Source: Siphonodentalium dalli
Lineage: Eukaryota > Mollusca > Scaphopoda > Gadilida > Siphonodentaliidae
Direction: 5' to 3'
Length of the DNA: 64,000 bases
NCBI GenBank assembly: GCA_032622095.1
Contig: CP136068.1
Location: 55,082,025 to 55,146,024, forward strand
The notes beneath the pieces were generated by a model that saw only the letters and a list, made by a program, of their open reading frames with translations, did not search any database and had not been told where the DNA came from. The position numbers were made by a program, and so were the translations under genes. Below, piece by piece: positions 40,975 through 52,650 of the stretch. Within the stretch, counting starts at the first letter, position 1; the number at the start of each line of letters is the position of its first letter.

Positions 40975-42924
40975 CCTTATTATTATTAATATTATTGTTA
41001 TTGTTTCCATAAGGTCACTCTCTTGGAGGTGTATAAATTGTGTATTGGCGGCTGAGCCACAGCCGTAGCATTATTCATTAGACAGAATGCATGCATGGAT
41101 GTTATTTTGCGCAGTATTCTGGCAGTGCCAAGAAGTGCAGTTTTATGTAAGTGAGCAGCACCTATGGAGGTAGGAAGTAGGACTAGCCATTTGCTAATAT
41201 TGTTGCTCACTGCCCCAGTTGCACCAATAACTATAGGTATGATGGAAGTTTTCAGTTGCCACATACGACTCACCTCTATTTGTAGGTCAATATACTTCCT
41301 AACATTTTCTGTTTCTTTCTGGATGACATTATAGTCACTTGGGATCGAAACATCATTCTATGGGCAGACACGTGTTGTCGTCCCTGTTCTTGACGATTAT
41401 GTCTGGTCTGCTACACGAGATGGTTCGGCCAGTGTGAACCTGGGTGTCCCAAATGACCGTAATGTTGTCTCTAGACATTGCATTCAACTGTCTCAGGGTG
41501 TTGGTGGCATACTCTACACGTAGGATCAATATACATCTTGTTTTGGTAGTAACGGGTAATAATGGCCTGATCTTGAGCAGCAATAAGAAGGGACTCGGTT
41601 TGAACATCCAAGCCTGCATTCTGCAACCATCTGAATGTCGCAGTGCTATCATACTCGTTTTCGTTTATTTTCATGGCGTGTTGTCCGTGCATTCGTTTCA
41701 GTTCATAACGCTCTGTCCGTTTGTCTTTCATTTTTTTCTTCAGTTCCAGTTTCAACTTTTTGGGCTCCTCTGTTTCTTGTCCATTCTCTACTCGTGTCTC
41801 GATACCAAATTCTGTTCTGAACTGCAGTGCCTGTTTAGTTATGGAATATTTCTTTTTGTTATTTTCATGTCGTTGAAGGCATTTTATGTACATATCACTG
41901 TTATTCCTGATATACCTATCAAGACCAACCACTGCCACTTTATAGGCACTCGCCAACTCAATTAAACCTCTGCCACCACATTGTCTTGGTAAGTATATCC
42001 TGTCCACATCTGCCTTACTGTCGTGCATGCCGTTGGCTGTTAATAACTTTCTTGTTTTCCTGTCTAATTGTGTTATTTAGTTCATCCGCCAGTCTATAAC
42101 ACCGAAGCTGTAACTCATGACTGGGACTGCTAAGCTATTTATAGCCTTGATCTTATGTTTGGCATTCAATTCTGATTTCAAAATCTGTCGGACTCTTATT
42201 TTGTATTCTGCTATAATTTGGTTTTCATTTTTGCATTTTCCACTCCATCATATTCGTCAACTCCAAGATATTTATACACTTCCGTTTGGTCTAGTTGCTT
42301 TATGGTGCCATTCTCGTCTAATGCAAAGTCACATTTTGTTTCAATTTTACCTTTAACACAAGTAGGTTTGGCACATTTGTCATAGCCGAATTTCATTCTT
42401 ATATAGTTACTATAAGATCTCACCACGTCGAGTTGTTGCTCCAATTGATTTTTGTTGCACGCATATAGTTTTATATCATCCATATACAGAAGGTGTGATA
42501 GTTTTGTTTCACCCTGCTGCCCCATGATGGAGTATCCAGTATTCAACGAGTTAATCTCAGAGCTCATTGGGAAAAGGCTGATGCAAAACAGGAGGGGAGA
42601 CAAAGAATATCCTTGGAAGATGCCATTTCTAATGCGAATGTCACCTGATACAATCTCACACTCGTGTCAAATGCATTGTTGTTTGTCACTTTTTCATGAC
42701 ATTGTCCAGGAAATTGATGATGGTTGAATTAGCTTTGTAAATCTTGAGAGACTGCACGATCCAGCTATGAGGAACACTGTCAAAAGCCTTTCTAGAGTCG
42801 ATCCATGCGGTGCTCAATTCTCTCTCTTTGTGTTGCGACAGTGCTCCATCACCATTTTGTTAAGGAGGAGCTGGTCCTTGCAGTCCATGCTCCCTTTACA
42901 ACAGCCCTTCTGCTCATTTCGCGA
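40975..42924 (-). pseudogene. R4-like element copy 2: RT, YMDD box, post-RT region and restriction-like endonuclease
   Basis: From high to low coordinate the minus strand gives EQKGCCKGSMDCKDQ (42,912-42,868), motif A WIDSRKAFDSVPHSWI (about 42,800-42,755), a GDIRIRNGIFQGYSLSPLLFC block (about 42,640-42,580), motif C LLYMDDIKLY (about 42,487), and then IYLPRQCGGRGLIELASAYK (41,990-41,930). The Cys/His knuckle CRVCHQHPETVEC is at about 41,520-41,480. Finally comes the endonuclease with RPDIIVKNRDDN (about 41,405) and, after a frame change near 41,350, PSDYNVIQKETEN, EVSRMWQLK and IPIVIGATGAVS (41,275-41,200). An R-PD...D-V...P core plus the 'MWxLK...VIGATG' end is the restriction-like endonuclease region of R4-type elements. 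Multiple frameshifts make it a pseudogene. An A/TAA-rich 3' tail is at about 40,975-41,010. Confidence 0.8.
42919..42924 (+). other. Left TCGCGA duplication of the 4.6-kb insertion
   Basis: TCGCGA precedes the left inverted end and recurs at 47,520-47,525. Because TCGCGA is itself palindromic, the exact split between terminal repeat and duplication is ambiguous (4 to 6 bp). Confidence 0.65.
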
Positions 42925-42949
42925 CCTGATTTTCAGGTTGTCCTAAGCG

Positions 42950-44550
42950 CATTTTTTATGTTATTGAGATAATCGATTTTTAAAGTTTGAATCTCCGATG
43001 CGGGTCAACTATTAAGACTATGGATATACTTCTAACATTGTCCGATTGGAAAATCATTTCTTTATTAGAATAAATAAGCATCATAATTCATAAATTAAAT
43101 GTAATCCTGTTTTGTGAAGAATACTGCAGGTAGGGTGCATATTTTGGTACTTAGGACATACTGGAACTTAATTATACTATGAGTAGTTCAAATGACATCA
43201 ATGAACTGAAATTCGTTACATGACCACCTTGTTCTATGTGACAGAAATATTAGGATAATTATCACTTAGAACAAACAAGATAATCTCACAGGTCTTAATC
43301 TTAACAGGACATCTTGGAATTCAGAGAGCATATGACATATAATTGTTCTATGTACGCTAACCCAGATGGTATTCTACGATGCATTTTTTCATTTCAACTA
43401 TGGTATTGTCTAACTTTGGTATGTATGTCGGAGTTTGGTCAACTAGAGCGTTGACATGACACATTGACATGTCCCCTATAAACCTGAAACGGACTAACTT
43501 GACACTCGCTCCGAAACGGAGGACACTATATATTCTAGTCGCTTAGACTCGATTTTGAAGTAAACCAAGAACAAATAGGTTCTAAGCTGTTTTTGATATA
43601 AAAAGCGCTTTGAGGAAAATTGTCTACAGCTCTTTGATATAGGGTCCTATTTTGTTGTTTGTGAATGTAACTATACCCATACAGTAATGTATCCAAAATC
43701 CCCATGCATCCCGGGATGGGAAAATCGTCATTTTTGGGCCAAGCGACAAGAATATGTAAACAAACAAAAAATGGTGAAATTGGAATCTTGTTAGTCAACA
43801 AATCTGCCAACTACAAACTTTGAGTCAAGTTCCCTGACTGCAAAATATGACCACACAATAACATATCCTATATTTTGATGCGTTTCATGGATGGAAAGTC
43901 GTTATATTTAGGTAAACAAATGCAACAAAAAAAAAAAACAATTGTGAGAAAATTATGAAAATTGGAATTTTATTCCGGGAACAAGGTCCGCCAGGATTAT
44001 ATTTAATCCATTTTATTTGTGTTCGTTAGCATGTCTGCTCAAAACTCTTTCGACTTTGAAAGATGTCCGTGTATGTAACAGGAAATATGGTGGTCAAGAT
44101 ATCCTTATTTTCCAGAGAGTATATACCCGCTGACTTCAATGTTATAACTGTGATAGAAACTGCATCAGTAACGCATTATTCTTGTTGCCATGGCATAACT
44201 ATGCCTGTCATTTCATGCATAATTTGACTGCAAAAATAAAAAATGGCAAACGGAAGTATAGTAACATAGTATATTTTTTCATTTATATGAAAACTATAGG
44301 CGTAAATGGCTATAGTTGTGCCACCATACAATATGTCCGATAATAGTAAGTCATAGCCCGACGATTTGTCAATTCGGTGTTTTAAAATGTTTCAAAATGA
44401 CGGCGAAAATTGCGATTGGAAGTCAACAATTGAAGTGTGTTTGTTTATTTTTCGCTAAATCTTCACATATCCAATGAATTGAATAAATTGATAGCCAATA
44501 AATAGTATTATATGCCATCATACTAGTTTCCAAAACCACTAACTGGTTTC
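42950..44550. other. Interior of the 4.6-kb element, no gene seen
   Basis: The stretch is AT-rich and carries only short, unremarkable open stretches, the longest a 91-codon minus-strand frame at 43,535-43,810 with no known motif. I see no DDE or other transposase motif. Confidence 0.4.
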
Positions 44551-44559
44551 ATAATACAT

Positions 44560-45480
44560 CAAATGAGCGTCCCAAACCACACAACGAGTGTACCAACCCA
44601 TATACTGAGTTACAAATCAACCACGTAGGATGCAAGACTAACATGTGAGTATCCAAATCCATACGAAAGGAGCCCCAAATATTGTCCCAAACATCTGAAA
44701 GAGTGTCCCATGCAACCAACCCAAAGAGTTTCCTTAACCAGCCGGCTATAATACGTACAACCGTATGCAAATAATATCCTACCCACACATATAGTACCCC
44801 AAACCATGCATCCCAAACACCCAAATGATGTCTCAATCCACCCGGTTAATGCCCCAACCAATTCAAGGAATATTCCAAACCACGGCAGTGCCACAAACTA
44901 TACAACTGGTGTTCCAAATCACCCAGGTTGTGTCCCAAGCCACCCAACAGGTATCTCAAGCTACCCAAATGAGTGTCCCTATCCATCCAATGAGTGCTCC
45001 AAACCATACAACGTCCGCACAACAAGTGTATCAAACCATTGAATGAACGCCCAATGTCACACAAAAAGTTTCACAAACCATACAAACCATGCATCCTTGC
45101 ATTATGTACCTTATGCCACACATCTAGTTACCAAAGCCATCTGGGTAGAGCTCTATGTTATACAACATGTGTCCAAAACCACCCAAATGTCGTCTCAATC
45201 GATTCAACTACATGTAGTGTCCCAAATGGCCCAAATCATTGCCCCAAATCCAACCAATTGGTGTCCCAAACTATCCAACTGGTGTCACAAATCACCAAGC
45301 TGGTGAGCCAAACCATAAAACTAGTATCACAAACCATCAAATGAGTTCCCAACCCATCCAACGCGTCACAAAACATCTACTAACTGTCATCTCAAAACTT
45401 TAAAATAGTGTACACACCATCCATTATTCCAGACCATCAAATGAGTGTTCCAAAATATCCAATGGGTTTACCAAACCATG
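44560..45480 (+). repeat. ~36-38-bp minisatellite, plus orientation
   Basis: Loosely repeated units contain CCAAACCATCCAA(C/T)GAGTGT in this orientation (examples near 44,570, 44,690, 44,820, 44,910, 44,985, 45,240-45,340 and 45,430). Divergence is high. Open frames on both strands have Trp/Gly or Pro/Asn periodicity and are by-products of the repeat. Confidence 0.8.
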
Positions 45481-45990
45481 AGATACTCGCTGGATGGTTT
45501 GAGATATTCGATGGGTGGTTTTCTCATTGTATGGACACTCATTGTATGGGTGGGACATTCAGGGGGTGGTTGGAGACACTACTTGAATATTTTAGACACT
45601 CCTGTTTGGTTTGAGGTAATCGTTGTGTGGCTTGAGACATTACTGGGTGGTTATGGATACTCATTTGTTGGTTTGGAACACCAATTGGGTGGTTTGGGGT
45701 ACTCAATTGATGGTTGGTTTGAGACACTCATTAGGTGGTTTGGTACACCACGTCCATGCATGATTTGGGACACTCTGTGGGTGGCATACACGTACATGTA
45801 TATATGACAATAAGATGGTATGGAACACTCATTTGGCGGGTTTGGACACGATTTGGATGGTTTAGGACCGCAGTTGGGTAGATTGTGATACTTATTAGGT
45901 GGTATGCAACACAATTTGGCTGATTTGGGACGCCATTTCGATGGACTGGGACACTCGTCGGTTGGTTTGGTATACTATTAAGCAGGGGGG
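45481..45990 (-). repeat. Same minisatellite, reversed orientation
   Basis: From about 45,481 onward the unit appears as its complement, with phrases such as GGTTTGGAACACTCATTTGG, TGGGTGGTTTGAGACACTC and TGGTTTGGGGTACTCAATTG. The array switches strand abruptly between 45,478 (ACCATGAGA) and 45,500 (TGGTTTGAGA), so the whole array is an imperfect inverted repeat centred near 45,483. Confidence 0.8.
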
Positions 45991-46009
45991 TTTGAGACAC
46001 CAGTTAGCC

Positions 46010-46520
46010 TGATTAGTCGAAACTTGACCATGCTATGAATCTCTACTCTGCATGGTTAACACCCGTAGAGACCATAATCCACCAATAATCCACTCGGCCA
46101 CATTTTGTGACAGGGAAGTGTACAGCATTGAAAAACAACATATGTAATATATTTCTTGGTTATTACATGTTCCTTAATAATGCATTTCACTTTTGTTGAA
46201 GGTTCTGACTCCAAATTGTAAGCTTTAAGTGATTTTGTGACCGATCTTGCTTTGCATCGAATTACTATTTGCAATGTTTATTACGATATCGGCTCACAAA
46301 GGTCAAAAAAAGTGCATGCAATCTCGAGCTGGGATCACCCCCTAATGTGAAGTAGATTATTGATGAACAAGTATTGACAAAGAAATATATTTCCCGTCAT
46401 GTTTGTTCAATGTTATAAAGTTCCCCGTCAGAACGGGTCAGAACATCTAAAAGTTCCTTGTTTTGTACCGGTGGAATATGATATCTACGGGCGTTAGCCA
46501 TAGTATAGATCCATTTTTTT
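46010..46520 (+). repeat. Dispersed repeat family X, copy 2 (uninterrupted)
   Basis: This copy matches 21,560-21,885 over 46,015-46,375 and then 23,345-23,470 over 46,405-46,515, with only ~30 bp between the two parts. It therefore shows the structure before the 1.46-kb interruption in copy 1. The end reads GGTGGAATATGATATCTACG then GGCGTTAGCCATAGTATAGA. Confidence 0.75.
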
Positions 46521-47496
46521 AGTCCCAGGTATGTACAACGGTCATTTCTCCCGTGTATTGTTTTCGTCCCAGATATGCACAAAGGGCAACGCTCGGCATG
46601 TCTCGGAGACAAGTATATATATAACATGCTGCTGTGCCCTACATCTACCAAATCTCAATATCCACATAATTTCAATACTTTGAAAAATGGGGACCTGGGA
46701 CGGGTACACACTGGGAAGCTATGACTGGTGGTGCAATAGAAATGTCTTACGTGGGAAGTTGGGAACCCCCTCCCAATTCAGGACACCTTCGCCACACCCC
46801 TGCCGACGAACTAAGTTGTATTGTGGGTCCGCTATTATGTAGTTTCGATTCATGTTAAATATGTGGTATGTATCCAATATGTTTGCATATATTAAAATAC
46901 AATGCAAAATTGTGTATATTTCGGGCGGAAATATGACAAAAATCCTGAAATTTAATACCATAAACCCTCTCCGAATCATACAAATTGCCCGAATGTTTAC
47001 GTAATTTTCCCGAAAATGCCCGAATTACAAACTTGCAAAATGTCCCAGTCCCTGGCCCGTATGGATAATTTATAATCATGCAGATGCCAATCATACTGCA
47101 TGTAGATGCTGATATTATATAAATATATACGTTAGTTATAACAACCCAATTTAATTCCATGTTGTTCTATAATTATGAAACAATGTAGATACCCATCACA
47201 TGAAATTGTGACAATTCTATTTTGTTCCAAGCATATCTTCAATTCCACAATGTCCTATGTCGCTAATACAGTATTCAAAGAATTCCAGTTCAAAGTGGAC
47301 ATAAGGCTATAATGCTTAAAATGAGATGTGACAACCTGGAAGTTAAATACAGTGTGTTTCAATTACAACGGACAAAAAAGATTTGCCTGATATCTTCGCG
47401 AGAAGTGAAAATACGAACTTCCCGTTTCCACCATTAGAAGCGTTATGAAATTCTGGTTTCAACGATACCAATATCTCATTTTCACCAAAGAGGTCA
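46520..47496. other. Right interior of the 4.6-kb element, no gene seen
   Basis: The stretch has a near-duplicate phrase TGTATTGTTTTCGTCCCAGATATGCACAA / TTTAGTCCCAGGTATGTACAA (46,518-46,585). Otherwise it is AT-rich, with open frames of about 85-100 codons and no recognisable motif. Confidence 0.35.
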
Positions 47497-47519
47497 CTTA
47501 GGACAACCTGGAAATCAGG

Positions 47520-48970
47520 TCGCGATTTGGAATAAGGTTATTATGGGAGCGATGTTTGTACAATCTCTCGGTTAGAACGGATGTGAGAATTTTGTAGAGA
47601 GTAGGTAAGCAGGTGATGGGTCGATAATTTTTCGGGTTTGATGTGTCACTGGTTTTGGGGAGCAAAAATGTGACACCTTTTAATAGCCAGTCTGGTGATT
47701 CGTCAGGTTTGGTAATCGAGTCACGGAAATATCTTGCAATGTGTGGATGGCAAGTTGTAAACAGCTTCAACCAATTAAATTTGGATATCGTCAACTCCAG
47801 CTGCTTTCCAGTTGTGTGTTTTGCTGATAGCATACGATACTTCTTCTTGTGTAATATCATGCCAGTACTGTTCATTGATATCCGCATTTCTCTCAATCTC
47901 CTTTGTGATCCATTCAGCTTCAGCATTATGTTTCTCGTTCCTCTCTCATACACCCTTCCAAAATGTTTCTAGTTCTACTTTGTCGGAAGGCATTGTAATT
48001 GTTATTTTAGTTTAATCTCTATAAAACTTTTTTGTGTTATTAGCAAATGTCTTGTTGTGTCCAAACTACTTTGACCTTCTTTCGTATCTACGTATTCGAT
48101 GTGACTTTGCCTGGATTGTTTGTCTGAGTGTTTCAATCACTTCTTCCATTGTTCTGTCGCTATTAATTACATATTTTCTGAGTATCTTCCTCTTTTTACG
48201 TTCATTTAATTTCCCATTTTTCAACTCAGTTAGTGTTAATAAATCTGCTCTAAATGCATACAAACAAAATTCTTTATTTGCACCCTCCACTTTGGTTCTT
48301 GATTTTGTGTTTGCTTGTGTGGTCGAACCTCTGCGTCCACCTTCTCAGAAATGAGTTGTGCGGCAATGTATAGCACAATATTGATCTTTGTTATGCTCAT
48401 TTGTTGTCTGTTCAATATTATACCTATTGCTTTGTTTGCCAAATGTATTTGCTTTCTAACAACCATATTCTTATTCAGCTTAGGTAGGGGGTCTCTACCT
48501 TGTACACCATTCTGAAGTTGAAAATTAAGTCTTGATTCGATCTCTTGGACATAATTATGTTCATCGGTGTCATCTAATGCGTCCTCTTGGATATACGTGT
48601 TGTTCTCAAGTTCACTAATATTGTCATTCATAAGTTATACATCGTGTGTCTGTGGTGCATTTGTTGTTGGTTCTACGGGCTGGTTCTGTGTTTCGTCGTG
48701 TTGATTGTGATATGGGTTATGTTGCTGTTGTGGTGTCTCACGCTGTGGTTGTGTGTGCGTTATTACATTTGCTATGTTCTGGCTTTCGTTGTCGATATTT
48801 TGTCTAACATTATCTATGTTCTGTATTTGACTTACATGAAGTTGGGATAACGTGCGCCCAGATACAGACTGTTCTAAACTTCTGAGTCCAGCCTGTGATA
48901 GCTTGCCAGTACGTATGATCCATCTTCTTTTATCTGCTTTATTAGCTTTCAGATTTGGTCTCAAATCCTG
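47520..48970 (-). pseudogene. R4-like element copy 2: N-terminal region and start of RT
   Basis: Minus strand, from the 5' end: a Gln/Asn-rich region (48,964-48,635, starting RPNLKANKADKRRWIIRTGK), a segment with NMVVRKQIHLANKAIGIILN (48,490-48,430), a basic helical segment NERKKRKILRKYVINSDRTM (about 48,210-48,150) also present in copy 1, and then PDESPDWLLKGVTFLLPKTS and NPKNYRPITCLPTLYKILTS (47,715-47,580), the RT fingers. Frameshifts separate the pieces. The copy continues at 42,924 on the far side of the 4.6-kb insertion. The 5' end meets the end of the large inverted-repeat element at about 48,973. Confidence 0.75.
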
Positions 48971-49896
48971 AGCTAACAGGGGTACCCTTGCACCCCTCTG
49001 GACTTAACTTCACCCGACTCATTTTGTTCCTTATTATGTCCTCAACTTTTAAGCAATGCAAACAAGAAAAATTGGCCGTGTAGACTCCAGACAAGATGGC
49101 GTCCATCGTGGCCGCCGTTTTTCAGACCAGACCCTAAGTCAGTTTTATACAAATTATAGCAGGACAATCTTGTAAAATGTATACAAATATAAATATTTTC
49201 TTGAAGCTAAGACATAATGACACTTTTTTGGGGCAAAATTGAAACTGGTTGAGTAAAATGACTTTATTTTCTGTTTTGTATATTAACTGATCATTGGAGC
49301 AATTAAATATGCAACTAGTGGGGTCCTAGCCCCTTCCGATCCCTCAAAAATTCGATTTTACAGAACGCGGTATAAAATTTCACAAAAAATTACAATTGGG
49401 ATTCTAGTCATATTTCAACAAGAAATGAACAGAACTTTGTAATGTAAGTGAGGCATATCGTTACCTATGACTATTCCAACTTGCTGGAACCAAAATATGG
49501 AAAATGGTAAATATTTCCCCAGCGTGTCCTGCAATCGCTTACAAGTTGTGGTTGATGTTTAAAATTGGCTATTCTGCCTTCTATACTTTGAATACTAACA
49601 TGTCTTATGCATCATGGTTAATTGTTACTATTGTCACCACTGACATCACCAAAAATATTGGACTTTGCTCTCAAAAACTTTACATAAATATCGGCAAAAA
49701 TTCACTTTTCAGGTTTGGACCATTTTTTCAAGTAAAATGTAACTATCTTTGGATTGAAAGGTGTTTATTGTTTTGGTCTATCTTAAATGTGTCACACTAC
49801 GGTGTTTATAGACCAAATTGCTCAAGATGGCTTCCAAAATGTTAATCAAATTTGTAAAAAGTTAATTTTTTGCATATATCGCGAACATTATTCTCT

Positions 49897-50250
49897 GCGT
49901 TATCCGAAAGATAGCAAATTGTGACTCACTTGGTTGTTATACGTGTTAGTTAATTAACTGACAACTACACGTTCTATTCTGGTTGTGATTCTGGCGATAT
50001 TATTGAAAGGAAATGGGCAGAACTTTGAGACGGAACTGAGATGAACCATAATCTGTGGCTATTGTGGCGTTATCCGAAAGATAGCAAATTGTGACTCACT
50101 TGGTTGTTATACGTGTTAGTTAATTAACTGACAACTGACAACTGACAACTGACAACTCTATTCTTTTGTGATTCTGGCGATATTATTGAAAGGAAATGGG
50201 CAGAACTTTGAGACGGAACTGAGATGAACCATAATCTGTGGCTATTGTGG
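49897..50250 (+). repeat. ~170-bp tandem duplication in the left arm
   Basis: GCGTTATCCGAAAGATAGCA, CTTGGTTGTTATACGTGTTA, GATTCTGGCGATATTATTGA and GGACTGAGATGAACCATAAT-like text occur in two successive units (49,897-50,066 and 50,067-50,250). The second contains a micro-expansion of CTGACAACT (four to five copies). The right arm has only one unit. Confidence 0.85.
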
Positions 50251-50334
50251 TCCATTATGATAAAAAATATATATGAACTGGATACAGGGTGGATGCCAAG
50301 ATGGTAGCCAGGGAGTTACTCTATGATCATAGGT

Positions 50335-51990
50335 ATACACGCAGTGACTATATGGTTATGAGTGTGTTGTCCATGGTAAGATGTATAGGTATACAGGGAG
50401 AGGTCATGAACCATAATCTGTGGCTATTTCTGACCATGGTGTAAGGTGAATCGGCGTGCATGGATTGACTGTATGGTGTATGGTTGTGTGTATCCAGTAC
50501 GGATGTATCCGATGTGGCTGTATGGGCATTGATGTGGTGTATGGATATAGCTACATGGTCATCTATGTGTTGATTATGTATATATGGAGTGACTGTAAGG
50601 TCATGGATGGGATGTAGATGTGTTGTCTGTATGACCATGGATGGGGTGTGTGGATAAATGGGGATTGATTTTATGGTTACGGGTAATGTGTATAAGTATA
50701 CATGGAATGACTGTGTGGTCATGATTGAAGTGTATATGCATACCTGGAGTAAACTGGGTGGACATTATCGAGCGTGTGGGTATATAGGGAGTGTCCTTGT
50801 GGTAACGGGTGGGATGTATATTTATATATCTCGTGGATGTATTATCATTGGTGGGTGTATATGGATTAGGTGTATGATCATGCATGGCGTGTATGATTAT
50901 ACAGTGAGGTGCTGACTTGTCATGTGTGAGGTGTACATGCAAGTATGGAAGGTGTGAGTGGTCGTGTGTGCAGATTTTTGTATATCTGGAAGAGCTGAAT
51001 GGCCATTGGTGAGGTGTATATGCATACCTGGAGTGACTGTATGGTCTAGGGCGGGCTGCATATGTATATATCGACTGGTTATATGACTATGTGTGTCGAA
51101 TAGGTATACAGGTAGTGACTGTATGGTCAATGGTGAGATGAGTAGCTATCAAGGAGTGAATATATGATCATAAATGGAATGGATATGTATACAGGGAGTT
51201 ACTAAATGGTCATGTGTCAGGTGTATGAGTATACCTGGTGTTCCTGCTTGGTGACTCGTGGCGGTATGGTCATGTGTATGTTATACTGGTATACACACGT
51301 GTGGCTGTATGGTCATGGGCGAGGGATATGTGTATATAGCGAGTGGCTATATGGCCACGGATGAGGTGCATATACATACATGGGGTGACTATACTGACAT
51401 GGTGGCTGGGGTGTATTAGTATATCTTTAGTGGCTATGCGGCTATGGTGTGACAAATATGGATACAGTGAGTGACATGGCCAATGGTGAGGTGAATATGT
51501 GTACAAGGATTGACCATGATCATGTATGAATGTGTTGAATATGTACACACGAGGTGACTATATGGCCATAGGTCAGGTGAGGGAGTATACCAGGTGTCAT
51601 AGGTGAGTGTATGTGTATGAAGCGAGTGGCTATATGACAATTGGTGAGGTGCATATGTATACCTGGAGTGACTCTATGGAATTGTTGTGGTGTTGATGTA
51701 TATATTGAATATCTATTTGACCATGTGTGTGGAGAATAGGTATACAGGGAATGACCGTATGGCCAATGGTGAGGTGAATGTGTATACAAGGAGTGACTAT
51801 ATGGTTATGGGTCATGTTTAGGAGTATACCCGGTGTGCCTGCATTGTGACTCGTGGCTGTATGGTCATATGTGGTATGTACGTGTATAACCAAGTATGAC
51901 TGTATAGTCATGGGTCAGGTGTACGTGTATACAGTGGGTGACTATTTTGTTATGTCTGTGGTATTTATGTATATATGGAATGACTGCGAT
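50335..51990 (+). repeat. ~55-65-bp minisatellite, plus orientation
   Basis: Units carry GTATACA(G)GGAGTGACTATATGGTCATGG, then TGAGGTGTATATGTATAC. They recur about 25-30 times with considerable divergence. Open frames on both strands (His/Thr/Pro-rich on the minus strand) follow the repeat period and are not genes. Confidence 0.85.
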
Positions 51991-51999
51991 AATGGGTGG

Positions 52000-52125
52000 C
52001 TATCGCTTCCCATGATTAACGTTTCCCCCATTGTACTAAACACCATCAAGATGGAGAACTCTCTGACATGACCTCTCTATTGATTAACATATCATTGTGT
52101 TATTGTGGAAAGCGATAGCCACCCA
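52000..52125. repeat. Central hairpin at the minisatellite strand switch
   Basis: GGGTGGCTATCGCTTCC (51,997-52,013) and GGAAAGCGATAGCCACCC (52,106-52,123) are complementary arms with one extra base, about 92 bp apart. The satellite is in plus orientation before the hairpin and minus orientation after it. The loop contains CCATCAAGATGGAGAACTCT and ATTGATTAACATATCATTGT with no other repeat. Confidence 0.85.
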
Positions 52126-52650
52126 AGGTACACATGTGCAACACACCCATTACCTCAGTCACTCCATATGTACATAAACACCACACAAATGACAATATAG
52201 TCACCCACTTTATACACGTACACCTGACCATACAGTCATACTTGGTTATACCCGTACATACCACAAATGACGATACAACCACGAGTCACCATGAATGAAC
52301 ACCAGGTATACTCCTACACCTGACACATGACCATATAGTTACTATATGTATACATATTCACCACATTCACGATCATACAGTCACTCATTGTATACCTATT
52401 CACCTCACCATTGACCATACAGCCACTACATGCATACATATTCGCCATACACACGACCATAGAGTCAATCCAGGTATACATATATACCTCACTAATGGTG
52501 AGCCCTTCCAGATATACAAATACCCGCACACACGACCACTCATAAGTTCCATACTTGCATATACACCTCACACATGACAATTCAGCAACTCATTGTATAC
52601 TCATACACGCCATCCATGATCATACAGCTACTCCATATACACCACCAATG
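52126..52650 (-). repeat. Same minisatellite, reversed orientation
   Basis: The complement of the unit is seen throughout, for example CACCTGACCATACAGTCATA, CATATAGTTACTATATGTAT and GACCATACAGCCACTACATG. A short patch of the same reversed repeat reappears at about 53,960-54,045, just before the right arm. Confidence 0.85.

Larger units (their letters stand above)
42925..47519. mobile_element. 4.6-kb non-autonomous DNA transposon with 23-bp inverted ends
   Basis: The left end begins CCTGATTTTCAGGTTGTCCT (then AAG, 23 bp to 42,947). The right end is its complement with one mismatch, ending CAACCTGGAAATCAGG at 47,519. The insertion separates two parts of the R4-like ORF: fingers block NPKNYRPITC at 47.6 kb and EQKG block at 42.91 kb. 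The interior has no recognisable transposase. It holds AT-rich unique DNA (42,950-44,550), a strand-switching minisatellite, a copy of repeat family X (about 46,010-46,520) and AT-rich DNA to the right end. The superfamily is not assigned. Confidence 0.8.

Noticed and set aside
41444-41965. 173-codon plus-strand hydrophobic frame
   Set aside because: It is antisense to the R4-like retroelement post-RT region, whose minus-strand motifs (LPRQCGGRGL and the CxxC...H...C knuckle) are recognisable.
42919-42924. Restriction-type palindrome TCGCGA as a functional site
   Set aside because: It is better explained as the duplicated target of the 4.6-kb insertion, since it recurs at the other end.
44549-46000. 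Pro/Asn-rich and Gly/Trp-rich frames in the 44.5-46-kb array
   Set aside because: Same reason: translation of a ~37-bp minisatellite in several phases.
50348-52580. His/Thr/Pro-rich and Trp/Tyr-rich open frames across the minisatellite
   Set aside because: These are periodic frames in tandem DNA on both strands, with no unique domain.
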